From an uncultured Ignavibacteria bacterium (GTDB lineage: Bacteria; Bacteroidota; Ignavibacteria; Kapaibacteriales; Kapaibacteriaceae): 64,000 nucleotides of DNA. The position numbers were made by a program, and so were the translations under genes. The notes below the pieces were generated by a model that had not been told where the DNA came from, searched no databases, and saw nothing but the letters and a program-made list of their open reading frames with translations. Positions within the stretch are counted from its first letter, which is position 1. The number at the start of each line of letters is the position of its first letter. Shown here piece by piece: positions 46,472 through 55,106 of the stretch. The stretch covers positions 1 through 64,000 of the forward strand of contig CALMZQ010000062.1 of assembly GCA_937870915.1 (NCBI GenBank), in the 5' to 3' direction.

Positions 46472-48550
46472 ATGATCAATACAACAACTCTGCGCCTCGT
46501 TGTCTGGCTAACCTTCATTTTGTTGGCACATCCGTTCACTGCGCAATCGCAAGCCCCTTCTCGACTCCCGCTTACAACAGGTGTCTCCGGTTATCAGATG
46601 ATTGTCCATGCGGACACAACAATCTGGATGGCAGATGGCTCCGTTGTATATCGCAACACTCCATCCAATGCACAACGCTGGCAGGCGATGCCCCAACTCT
46701 ATCGTTGCGCATCGGCCTTTATCGTTCGTGCAACTCCCGAAATAGCTACGGTTGTTGCAAAGCGTTTCATGTCCAGTGACTCATCATGGTGGGTGTTTAC
46801 ATCCAACGCAGGTGGAACGGCGTGGTCGGATTCGTTGAAGCTTGATGCACGTGGCTCAATACGTGGCTCTACTCCGTCACACCTGCTCTTCAGTGAATCT
46901 CCACGAGACACCACTATGGCCTTGACTGTGTGGCGATATGATGGCACATTCGCAACAACAGTGTTGATGCCTAACGTTCACAACAACGATTGGGTTAGTG
47001 CTCGCCTTTGTGGAGATTCGATCATCGTCTCCGATCCGCTGCGTGGTGCTCCTGCCTATGATGTGATTCGGAATGTTGATCAAGATCCGGCTACGTGGAC
47101 GTCTGACATGCTCACTGATGTTGTCTTCGGTTTTGTTGGAGAGGGCAATTCATTTGTCTATCTCACGAGCGGTGCCGCCTACATCGACCATGGCGGCGAG
47201 GTGAAGCCACTTGGCGTGTTCTTTGATCGTATTCAAGACCTCTACGTTGATGGACTCAAGGCAGGACGTATAGGAGGGGGCGGCCTAGAGATAACACCAG
47301 ATATCACCTCGGATTCTTCTCGGCGGATATCGCTCGGTGTTACGCTTGCTCCTGGTATCGACAAGGTCTTTACGCTGCGACGAGAGTATGCGGGTGTTGA
47401 ACGCGGCACTCGAGGACTATTGGAACTTGCTACTCGTATCGTTGATGGAAGTGCTCAACGTGACGTATTGATACCATGCGTTGATGGCACGTTTACTCGC
47501 GGAACTACCTCTATTCTGGCGGGCGAACGTGTTGTTGTAGGCGAGTATCTACAGCTGCCTACTGAACGTGAAGCTGTCCCCTCGATCTGTGACCTTACTC
47601 CGTCATCCAATGGCGCTTCACTTGAACCATTAACACACGTAGCCTCATCGAGCGGACAGATCTTCCTACGGAATGTTAACGGTGAAGTTTGGGCAGGAAC
47701 ACGTGATGGTACGTATACCTTCCCTGACTATGCAAAGGTGAGCAACCGCACTGCATTTGATGTAGTGGGAGGGGGCGATCGAGTTTTTATGCTAACGCAA
47801 CGTGGCATTGAAATTCGTGAAGGATCAGACTCTACGTTTCGCGTCTTTGTTGAGGAACAAGCACCTGCCGGATTTGCTGTTGCGGGTGATACGCTTGTTG
47901 TGATCCGCATCGAAGACATCACAACGGATGTGCCTGAAGCGCGTTGGGTTGTTGATGCCTATGACCGACTAGGAAACGTGATGTTCTACGGTGCACTTAT
48001 CGCAGACTCTGTTGTGAAGTCGGGTCTACGTTGGAGGTCAATCGTTTCAACCCCCTATGGTTTGTTGATCAACGGACAGAAGCAGCTCTTCCTTAGCATC
48101 AATGGCGGTGCCTCTTGGACAACCGTCAATCCTGGTCTTGAACTCACAACACCCACTTCTGCCACTACAGAACGAATCTGTGCATGGGGCATCCTTCCAA
48201 ATGGCACTGAAGGTCCAAGCCTCATGATTTCGCCCGATCGTTGGGTTACGCAGACCACAATGTTGCGCACGCCACAGCCGGTTATCGCTTGTGCTTCAAT
48301 GCCTGGATTCTTCGTCTTCTCTACCGGAGAAGGACTCTACTCTCTGAAACAAACCATTTCGTCCATATGGGAAAGCCCCCTTCAAGGAGCTCCGAACATT
48401 CCTATCGGCGCGGTGCCGGACGAGACAACCATTGTTGATCTCATGGGCAGAATATGCCAAAGCAACGAAAACCTCCCAACTGGGTGGTATGTTGTGACCC
48501 AACGGTTCGGGCATGCAGTCCGTTCTCAGATCCGCCTCATTGTTAAGTGA
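46472..48550 (+). CDS. secreted BNR/propeller protein with T9SS-type C-terminus
   Basis: 692 residues from ATG 46472; the frame is open back into rpoC but the start chosen gives a clear signal peptide (MINTTTLRLVVWLTFILLAHPFTAQ). The body is a series of short beta-rich repeats; LSINGGASWTTVNPG (about 530-545) is an Asp-box (BNR) motif typical of sialidase- or sortilin-type propellers, and ASSSGQIFLRNVNGEVWAGTRDGTY looks like a two-component-regulator propeller blade. The final 40 residues (DLMGRICQ, LPTGWYVVTQ, IRLIVK) look like the end of a T9SS type A domain, although the usual PNP start is not obvious. No enzymatic residues can be identified. It lies 20 nt before the next secreted protein. 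Confidence 0.7.
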   Translation: MINTTTLRLVVWLTFILLAHPFTAQSQAPSRLPLTTGVSGYQMIVHADTTIWMADGSVVYRNTPSNAQRWQAMPQLYRCASAFIVRATPEIATVVAKRFMSSDSSWWVFTSNAGGTAWSDSLKLDARGSIRGSTPSHLLFSESPRDTTMALTVWRYDGTFATTVLMPNVHNNDWVSARLCGDSIIVSDPLRGAPAYDVIRNVDQDPATWTSDMLTDVVFGFVGEGNSFVYLTSGAAYIDHGGEVKPLGVFFDRIQDLYVDGLKAGRIGGGGLEITPDITSDSSRRISLGVTLAPGIDKVFTLRREYAGVERGTRGLLELATRIVDGSAQRDVLIPCVDGTFTRGTTSILAGERVVVGEYLQLPTEREAVPSICDLTPSSNGASLEPLTHVASSSGQIFLRNVNGEVWAGTRDGTYTFPDYAKVSNRTAFDVVGGGDRVFMLTQRGIEIREGSDSTFRVFVEEQAPAGFAVAGDTLVVIRIEDITTDVPEARWVVDAYDRLGNVMFYGALIADSVVKSGLRWRSIVSTPYGLLINGQKQLFLSINGGASWTTVNPGLELTTPTSATTERICAWGILPNGTEGPSLMISPDRWVTQTTMLRTPQPVIACASMPGFFVFSTGEGLYSLKQTISSIWESPLQGAPNIPIGAVPDETTIVDLMGRICQSNENLPTGWYVVTQRFGHAVRSQIRLIVK

Positions 48551-48570
48551 ACTACCGATAGGTCAAAACC

Positions 48571-50580
48571 ATGAAGTCTCTTCTCCTCTTTCTTTGTGTT
48601 GTATCCACGATTTCGGTTGCAACGGCAGACACACTCTTCGTTGCACCTATCAGCGAACTCGGTGGTGATGGACAGAGCTGGAACACAGCGTATCGCACGC
48701 TGAACTTTGCCTTCGCAGATTGGGAAGCAGGCGATGAAATCTGGCTCGCACACGGCACGTATATGATGCCTGACTCAGGCATGCGCGTAAAGAATGGGAT
48801 GAAGATCTATGGTGGATTCAAAGGTTCTGAAACACGCAGAGAGCAACGTGATTGGTTCCGCAATCGAACGATTCTTCATTCTGAAGGTGGGCAATCGGTA
48901 TTGAAAGCGTCAAACTGCGACTCCACAACACGCCTTGATGGACTTGTGCTGGAAGGTGCTACCACATCTGCCCTTATGGTGTCAGGGGGCGAGCCCAGAT
49001 TGTTCAACTGTCACTTCCGTAACAATGCATCGGAGGTGTTTGGTGCTGCTCTCTCAGCGATAAGAGTTGGCCGGATGCGTGTAGAGTATTGCGTCTTTGA
49101 GGACAACAGCTCAAGTTTTGAAGGCGGTGCGGTATCCATATTGAATTCCACCGCTGATGATAAGGGGTTTGGACCATTCTTCGGCCAATGCCTCTTCGTC
49201 AACAATCAGTCTGATGAGGGCGGAGCTATCTATTTCTTTAATTGTGCGGGAGTTCCACAGATAGCGTCATCAGTGTTCCATGGTAATAAGGCTGCGACTT
49301 TGGGAGGTGCCATCAGTATCGTTAGTTCGTATGTCTATATCACGAATAGCACTTTTTCGCGCAATTCCTTGACATCTGGTCCTTCGATGGGTGGAAGAAC
49401 ACTTGCGACGAATGGTGGACATTTGCAGAATAGCATAATCTGGAATGGCGATGAGGATACGTCGCAGCACATCCAGATATATGAAGTTGAAGGTGATACG
49501 ATGAAGTTCACATCACTCTCCAACTTGGTAGAGCGCGATTTCGTCAACGGTTTCTGGCAGAACGATCCTGTGTTTGAGAGTGCCGATAACGTGAATGGTC
49601 CGGACGGTTACTTCGGTACAGACGATGACGGGCTAGTCCTCTCGTCGTTCTCTGCAGTTCGCAATGCAGGCATCATCGACAAATTCGTCAACCACCGTCA
49701 ACAAGATGTGATCGGAAATCCGCGTTTGGCAGGTAGAAAGATCGATCTCGGTGCATATGAGTCACAGAGGTCCGGACGTGTGAGCTATCGTGAAGCGATG
49801 ACGGAGATGCGTACTGGCAAGCTTGTCTTCCTGTTCCGTCATGGCAAAACAGACTGGGATCAGAATGATCCCGGACCTGAGCCAGGCTGCTTCCCTGGCC
49901 GCAACCTCATTGCTGAAGGTCGCGAACAATGTACAGGAATCGGCGCTCAACAACGAGCGCTCGGTGTGCCAGTGGGAGACGCGTTCTCAAGTCCTGTTTG
50001 CCGCTGTTGGGAAACGCTCGACAAGATGGTAGGGCGTTATGAAAAGAAGAGCCATTGGGCAAGCGGCGGTTCAGGTACGGTTGTGGAAGCGCGTTTGGTC
50101 GACCTCGAAACAGTACCAACAAATGGCAATAGGGTTATCTCTACCCATGATGCCGTTGCGAATCTCGTCTTCAACCCGGCAGGTGATGGCGAAATCATGA
50201 CCACAGCTGAACTGATGGAAGGTGATGCTCTTATCGTTCGTCCAACCGGCGACACAATGGAAGTGATCGCACAATGGTGCTCCGATACGTGGGAGCGTTA
50301 TCATGTTCGTTTCCCTGAAAATGCTACGTCCGTTAATGACGAGCAGCAAGTCCGCTATGCGAACATCGTGGTTTCCCCAATGCCTGCTACTGATGTGGTT
50401 CGTATCAGTGCTGACAATGCATGTGCTGTTCGGATCGTTGATATAACGGGCAGAGTGATAGCATCCCTAACCCTAGCCGGAAGTGGTCAGCCCCTTGACG
50501 TGAATGTTTCAACGTGGGCACCTGGACTCTACTCTATCGTAGGTGGTGGCGTATCAGGTCGGATCATGATCACTCGCTGA
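48571..50580 (+). CDS. secreted beta-helix / histidine phosphatase fusion with T9SS domain
   Basis: 669 residues with a signal peptide (MKSLLLFLCVVSTISVATA). Residues about 20-390 form a right-handed beta-helix (Pfam NosD/Beta_helix type; DGLVLEGATTSALMV, FNCHFRNNAS, IAYFFNC-like rungs). Residues about 415-575 are a histidine-phosphatase domain: VFLFRHGKTDW (Arg423/His424), SSPVCRCWET (second Arg) and VISTHDAVANLV (His526). The last 70 residues are a T9SS type A domain (SPMPATDVVRIS, DITGRVIA, APGLYSIV). All four catalytic-type residues are kept, so activity on phosphoesters outside the cell is plausible. The combination is unusual. It overlaps gltP tail to tail by 11 nt. Confidence 0.82.
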   Translation: MKSLLLFLCVVSTISVATADTLFVAPISELGGDGQSWNTAYRTLNFAFADWEAGDEIWLAHGTYMMPDSGMRVKNGMKIYGGFKGSETRREQRDWFRNRTILHSEGGQSVLKASNCDSTTRLDGLVLEGATTSALMVSGGEPRLFNCHFRNNASEVFGAALSAIRVGRMRVEYCVFEDNSSSFEGGAVSILNSTADDKGFGPFFGQCLFVNNQSDEGGAIYFFNCAGVPQIASSVFHGNKAATLGGAISIVSSYVYITNSTFSRNSLTSGPSMGGRTLATNGGHLQNSIIWNGDEDTSQHIQIYEVEGDTMKFTSLSNLVERDFVNGFWQNDPVFESADNVNGPDGYFGTDDDGLVLSSFSAVRNAGIIDKFVNHRQQDVIGNPRLAGRKIDLGAYESQRSGRVSYREAMTEMRTGKLVFLFRHGKTDWDQNDPGPEPGCFPGRNLIAEGREQCTGIGAQQRALGVPVGDAFSSPVCRCWETLDKMVGRYEKKSHWASGGSGTVVEARLVDLETVPTNGNRVISTHDAVANLVFNPAGDGEIMTTAELMEGDALIVRPTGDTMEVIAQWCSDTWERYHVRFPENATSVNDEQQVRYANIVVSPMPATDVVRISADNACAVRIVDITGRVIASLTLAGSGQPLDVNVSTWAPGLYSIVGGGVSGRIMITR

Positions 50581-51838
50581 TAAGCCCCTTGCCATAGGCC
50601 TTTGCCTTGGCATCGTCGAACACCCCTTCCCATCGCGCTACAACAACACTTGCAAGGCAGTTGCCTACGAGGTTCACACTTGTACGCGCCATGTCCATGA
50701 ATTCGTCAACACCGAAGATCATGGCCACGGCTATCGGTCCATAATGCTGCAACTCCGGTGGGAGGAATGATGAGAGTGTTGCAAGCAGAATCACAAGCGA
50801 TGCGCGCGGAACAGCGGCAACACCTTTGGAAGTGATCATCAAGGCAAACATCATCGTTATCTGCTGCCCGATATCAAAGGAAAAGCCTGCCACAGTTGTT
50901 GCCATAGCCTGCATCACAAATACACTGGCCATTGACAGATAGAGCGTTGTTCCATCGAGATTAAAGGTATAGCCAGCCGGCATCACAAACCCAACAACAT
51001 GCTTCGGCACGCCAAAGGCCTCCATCCGTTCCATAGCCATCGGGAGAGCACTTTCGCTTGATGTGGTTACGAATGCCAAAGTGAACGGCTCGCGTATTGC
51101 CTTGATAAAGGGGCGAAGTGGCACTCGAGCAATGAGGACCACGGCACCCAGTACGAGGACAACAAAAAGAACGAGTGCCGCGTAGAGCGAGCCGATGAGC
51201 ATGCCAAGCGAGGCAAGGATAGAGAGTCCTTGATGTCCGATGGTGGCCGCCATAGCTGCACCAATGCCGATTGGAGCGTAGAGCATGATGATGTTCGTGA
51301 ACTTGAACATCGTTTGCGCTAATGAGTCGCACCACTCAACAACCGGACGTGCCTTCTCGCCAATGGCATTGAGTGCTAGTGCGAAGATCACGGAGAACGT
51401 TACGATCTGCAACACGTCTCCCTTAGCCATGGCATCAATGATGCTGGTAGGGAAGATGTGGATGATGGTCTCAATGATTGTTTTCGGATGGTTCTGTGCG
51501 ATCGCGCCCAGCGTTCCTGGGTCTCCCACAAGAGTGATCCCTGTGCCCGGTTGCACAACGTTTACAACAAGAAGTCCGATAAAGAGTGCTAGCGTGGTGA
51601 CGATCTCGAAGTAGACGATCGACTTTAGTCCCATGCGCCCAACACCCTTGGCGTGCCCGCCCCCTGCAATACCTACAACCACTGTTGCAAAGACGAGAGG
51701 GGCAATGATCGACTTGATCAGGTGTAGAAAAATGTCGCGCAACCAGCCGATCTGCGTTCCGAACTCCGGAGCAAAGTGACCGATGGCAATGCCGATCACA
51801 ACGCCGAGGAGGATCTGTTTGGTGAGGGAGAGTTTCAT
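50570..51838 (-). CDS. dicarboxylate/amino acid:cation symporter (GltP/DctA family)
   Basis: 422 residues with about eight hydrophobic segments. Family marks are LIKSIIAPLVFATVVVGIAG (about 40-59), the serine-rich loop TTSSESALPMAMERMEAFGVP (about 255-275), the substrate motif PAGYTFNLDGTTLYLSMA (about 284-301) and SKGVAAVPRASLVIL (about 333-347). It carries Na+ or H+ coupled uptake of glutamate, aspartate or C4-dicarboxylates across the inner membrane. Its start lies next to a tandem 8-nt array (51841-51880). Confidence 0.95.
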   Translation of the reverse strand: MKLSLTKQILLGVVIGIAIGHFAPEFGTQIGWLRDIFLHLIKSIIAPLVFATVVVGIAGGGHAKGVGRMGLKSIVYFEIVTTLALFIGLLVVNVVQPGTGITLVGDPGTLGAIAQNHPKTIIETIIHIFPTSIIDAMAKGDVLQIVTFSVIFALALNAIGEKARPVVEWCDSLAQTMFKFTNIIMLYAPIGIGAAMAATIGHQGLSILASLGMLIGSLYAALVLFVVLVLGAVVLIARVPLRPFIKAIREPFTLAFVTTSSESALPMAMERMEAFGVPKHVVGFVMPAGYTFNLDGTTLYLSMASVFVMQAMATTVAGFSFDIGQQITMMFALMITSKGVAAVPRASLVILLATLSSFLPPELQHYGPIAVAMIFGVDEFMDMARTSVNLVGNCLASVVVARWEGVFDDAKAKAYGKGLISE

Positions 51839-51840
51839 TA

Positions 51841-51880
51841 GTTACAGAGTTGCGGGGTTACGGAGTTACGGGGTTACCAG
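51841..51880. repeat. 8-nt tandem array, 5 units (consensus GTTACGGR)
   Basis: GTTACAGA, GTTGCGGG, GTTACGGA, GTTACGGG, GTTACCAG. The array begins three bases upstream of the gltP start codon and contains the stop codon of the minus-strand gene 51874-53706 in its last unit, so it fills the junction between the two genes. Confidence 0.85.
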
Positions 51881-53706
51881 TGCAGAAGTGGGGCGCGGTG
51901 TTGTCCAATGCGCACAACATACAAACCCCGAGGTGTTTGGCTGAGATCAATGTGAATGGTGTGATCGTTGACCAAACGTGTAGGTGCTGTTACGTGGTTG
52001 CCGAGCAACGAGAAGAACTCTGCGTTGAGATTAGATGCGAGTGCGTCCGTTGCGTAAATGGTTGCTGACTGCGTTTCGTGATGGTAGGTAACGCGAAGTG
52101 GAGAGATCGTTGCTGGCTCAAATGCAACAGCTGTTGAAGTGCCGATGATTTCGCGCAATGCTTGCATCTTGAAATTGCGATCAGGCTGAGAGGGATCGTC
52201 GGTTATTCCCCAACAACCATATCGATTGTAACCTGAGGCGAGTGTGAAATACATCGCAAGACCACCATCGAAATCCTTCCACCCAGCGAGGTAATTTGCC
52301 TTGAGTACATCTGCCATGGCTTCTGTGCGATGCGAGAGGATCTGAGGGCCGAGATTAACGGTGCCACCGCCGGCAGGCATATGTGGGCCGCCTTCGTACG
52401 AAGTTGAGCCCCCTACCAACTGCCATTGATTGGCCTTGTTGATATGATTGAGTCGGTAGAATGGAGACGAAGCATTCGAGATCTGGTCATTGATGTCTTC
52501 GAGCATGCCCTCGTTGATCGATGAGGGATCCGGATTGTCGTCCTTCGTTGATCCAAAGTACAACGCGGTGCTTGTGGCGTAAATGAAATTCTTGGGCTCG
52601 CCGAATGTTCGCTGGATGTATCGCAGGTGGTTGTCGCTGCGACCATGGTAGGCGTGTTGTCCGGCCATGATTACACGAATGCGGTTGTTGATCGCCCCTT
52701 GACCAAAGACCGAAGCGAACCATCTCGAAAGTAGAACGGTGCGATGGGCGTGATTGTCGTCGAATGTTATCCCACGTGATGCCGCCTCAGCAGCGTTGTA
52801 TGGTCCGTGCGTCAGCTGCGTAGGGCTCCATACTTCATTGCTGCTCTCAACGTAGATGTTGATCGACGGGTCGAGTTCACGCTGGAGCATTGATGCGAGA
52901 GAGGTGACGTAGGCGGAGTCACACGACATATGGATGTTGATCCAAATGTCCTTCTTGAGTGTGTTGCCGAGCTCCACGATATACTCCCAACACCAGCCAT
53001 CGCGCTTGCCATTTGTTGCCGCCATCGACACCTGGGCAGCATCATCAGGCGTCTTGCGTTGTTGCCATGTAGTTTTTGCTGGATACGTTGGTTCTCCATC
53101 CCAAATGTTCTGCACGTTGTAGAACCTATAACAGGCAAAGTCCGCTGCCGCACACAGCTTCAAAAATGCATCGGTAAAGGTGGATCGATCACCACGTAGA
53201 TAGCCGGGACGATTAACACTAAGCCCCGTGATCCCTGAGTTCGGAGTTGAAAGGGGCACACGTCTCGTTTGAGTGAACGACAGAAAGACCAGTCCATGAT
53301 TGGCACTATTGCGTCCGCCAACCACAACATCAAACGTGGTGATGTTTGTTGATTCTGTGTAGATGAGATTTTCGATCGCAACACTGGTTCCGGAAACGGC
53401 AACGTTTGCTTGACCCGTGAACTGCGCTTCATAACGACCACTGTAGTCGATGCGGTACTGCTCCGGATCATCTATTGTGCCATTCCATTCCGTTGCCGGA
53501 CGTCCATCCATAAGCACCAGATCGAAGTCACTCGTGGGCCATCCATGTTCATCGTATCCAGTTGCCTTCGAGTACCGTGCTGTATGATTCACGATATTCA
53601 CAAAGGCATTTGCGTTGTCGAGGTTCACCCCCATCGCAAATTGCGATTGTGCACTCCCTGCGGTAACAGACGCAAGTGCAGCAAGGATTAGGGCAACAGT
53701 CTTCAT
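51874..53706 (-). CDS. secreted glycoside-hydrolase-like protein, T9SS C-terminus
   Basis: 610 residues from ATG 53706, which gives the signal peptide MKTVALILAALASVTAGSAQ; another ATG at 53724 lies inside the repeat at 53718. The motif NIYVESSNEVWSP (Asn290-Glu291) is the Asn-Glu pair of clan-A glycoside hydrolases, and IWINIHMSCDS and RVIMAGQHAYHG follow barrel strands. The family is often annotated as cellulose-binding or cellulase-like in planctomycetes and Bacteroidota. The C-terminus (about 540-610, FFSLLGNHV, TPRGLYVVRI) is a T9SS type A domain. It likely binds or cleaves a plant- or alga-type polysaccharide. Confidence 0.75.
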   Translation of the reverse strand: MKTVALILAALASVTAGSAQSQFAMGVNLDNANAFVNIVNHTARYSKATGYDEHGWPTSDFDLVLMDGRPATEWNGTIDDPEQYRIDYSGRYEAQFTGQANVAVSGTSVAIENLIYTESTNITTFDVVVGGRNSANHGLVFLSFTQTRRVPLSTPNSGITGLSVNRPGYLRGDRSTFTDAFLKLCAAADFACYRFYNVQNIWDGEPTYPAKTTWQQRKTPDDAAQVSMAATNGKRDGWCWEYIVELGNTLKKDIWINIHMSCDSAYVTSLASMLQRELDPSINIYVESSNEVWSPTQLTHGPYNAAEAASRGITFDDNHAHRTVLLSRWFASVFGQGAINNRIRVIMAGQHAYHGRSDNHLRYIQRTFGEPKNFIYATSTALYFGSTKDDNPDPSSINEGMLEDINDQISNASSPFYRLNHINKANQWQLVGGSTSYEGGPHMPAGGGTVNLGPQILSHRTEAMADVLKANYLAGWKDFDGGLAMYFTLASGYNRYGCWGITDDPSQPDRNFKMQALREIIGTSTAVAFEPATISPLRVTYHHETQSATIYATDALASNLNAEFFSLLGNHVTAPTRLVNDHTIHIDLSQTPRGLYVVRIGQHRAPLLHW

Positions 53707-53717
53707 CGCGCAATATA

Positions 53718-53800
53718 TCTTCATCTCATGTCATCGGGCTAATCTTCATCTCATGTCATCGGGCTAATCTTCATCTCATGTCATCGGGCTAAAGCCCGAT
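53718..53800. repeat. 25-nt direct repeat, 3 copies, ending in a REP-like palindrome
   Basis: Three exact copies of a 25-nt unit (53718-53742, 53743-53767, 53768-53792), each carrying CATCGGGCTAA. The third copy leads into AGCCCGATG, giving ATCGGGCTAAAGCCCGAT (53783-53800). It lies between two divergent genes, covering their shared upstream region; the alternative ATG of the minus gene falls in copy 1. Confidence 0.9.
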
Positions 53801-53824
53801 GCTAGAAAGCCCGTAACTTTCCCA

Positions 53825-55030
53825 ATGGAATTCCTCGCCTTTCTTCAGCTCCGCCTCTTTCTTGCCATGGGGTGGCACATGCAAGCGCTCGTTGTGAGCT
53901 GGTATGTGTATGCGCTCACGCACGACCCGTTGATGTTGGCGATGGTGGGGTTGGCTGAAGCAGTGCCCGCAATCGGACTCGCTCTTCCATCGGGGTATTT
54001 CGTCGATCGCATGGACAAGCGGAAGGGGATACGTATTGCGGTCTTCATGATCATCACGTCTGCAATAGTATCTGCCGTATTGGTGCAGCCCTGGGTTGCC
54101 GCGGAGTACGGTGTGGGTCCAGTCATCACGGGATTGTTGGTGATGATCATGATCAACGGTAGTGCGCGGGCGATCTATTCGCCCTCGATGTTCAGTGCTT
54201 TGGGACAGATCGTACCACGCGACGAAATAGCGCGCGCATCGGCAATGAGCAGTTCTGTATGGCAGGGGGCTATGATCGCCGGCCCATTACTCGGTGGACT
54301 TATCTACGGACTCTATGGAGTGGGCGTTGCTGCCATTGTGTATGTGGGACTGATGGTCCTTGGTGGTGCAGGATCGTTGCGACTGACCCCCAAGCCCCCT
54401 GTCGAGCAGACAGAACGACGATCCATGAAGCAGGACCTCACGCTTGGCATTCGATTCATCTTCTCACGTCCGGTTATCCTTGGAGCATTGTCACTCGATC
54501 TCTTTGCCGTACTCTTTGGCGGTGTGGTTGCACTGCTTCCCGTCTTTGCTCACGATATCCTGCATGTTGGGGAGTCAGGCCTTGGACTATTGCGTGCGGC
54601 GATGAGTATCGGCAGCGTGTCAATGATGGCATTCCTTTCGTGGAAGCCTATTGGAAAGAACGCCGGACGCTACATGTTGTGGTCGGTGGCAGGCTTTGGA
54701 GCTTGTATGCTCGCATTCTCAGCAAGTACGGTGTTTGCTCTAAGCGTTACCATACTCATCATCGCTGGTTCCTTTGACGCCGTGAGCGTGGTTGTACGCC
54801 ATACCATCCTCCAACTCGAAACTCCCGAGGATATGAAGGGGCGAGTGGCGGCCGCCAACACGATGTTCATCTCCAGCTCAAACGAGCTCGGTGCCGTAGA
54901 GAGTGGCGTTGCGGCCAAACTCTTCGGCACCGTGCCAAGTGTTGTAATTGGTGGAATGATGACGTTGCTGGTGGTTGCGATTGTTGCGTGGAAGAATCCG
55001 AAACTTCGACGTATGGATATGACGTCTTGA
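53825..55030 (+). CDS. MFS transporter (enterobactin-exporter-like)
   Basis: 401 residues, twelve hydrophobic segments. The loop GYFVDRMDKRKGIRIA (about 58-73) is the MFS motif A region, and RAIYSPSMFSALGQIVPRDEIARASAMSS (about 118-146) matches the EntS/MFS_3 subgroup of drug or siderophore exporters. The N-terminus is short (membrane helix from residue 4), so the true start may be slightly upstream, but the repeat at 53718-53800 argues against a long extension. It is divergent from a secreted protein. Three 8-nt units overlap its stop codon. Substrate unknown. Confidence 0.85.
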   Translation: MEFLAFLQLRLFLAMGWHMQALVVSWYVYALTHDPLMLAMVGLAEAVPAIGLALPSGYFVDRMDKRKGIRIAVFMIITSAIVSAVLVQPWVAAEYGVGPVITGLLVMIMINGSARAIYSPSMFSALGQIVPRDEIARASAMSSSVWQGAMIAGPLLGGLIYGLYGVGVAAIVYVGLMVLGGAGSLRLTPKPPVEQTERRSMKQDLTLGIRFIFSRPVILGALSLDLFAVLFGGVVALLPVFAHDILHVGESGLGLLRAAMSIGSVSMMAFLSWKPIGKNAGRYMLWSVAGFGACMLAFSASTVFALSVTILIIAGSFDAVSVVVRHTILQLETPEDMKGRVAAANTMFISSSNELGAVESGVAAKLFGTVPSVVIGGMMTLLVVAIVAWKNPKLRRMDMTS

Positions 55031-55103
55031 AATGACGTAATGACGCAATGACCTGAACAGGTCACCTGCATAGGTCACCTGCATAGGTCACCTGCACAGG
55101 TCG
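55029..55103. repeat. 8-nt units then 13-nt units after the MFS gene
   Basis: GAAATGAC, GTAATGAC, GCAATGAC (55029-55052) share the unit of the groEL array and overlap the TGA stop. They are followed by three copies of AGGTCACCTGCAY (55059-55097), a 13-nt unit with internal ACCTG/CAGGT complementarity. The array ends a few bases before the stop codon of the convergent TonB-receptor gene. Confidence 0.85.
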
Positions 55104-55106
55104 ATT

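Noticed and set aside
50570-50580. Convergent overlap of gltP with the beta-helix gene
   Set aside because: The 11-nt overlap only covers the stop codons, and both proteins have normal ends; not evidence for regulation.
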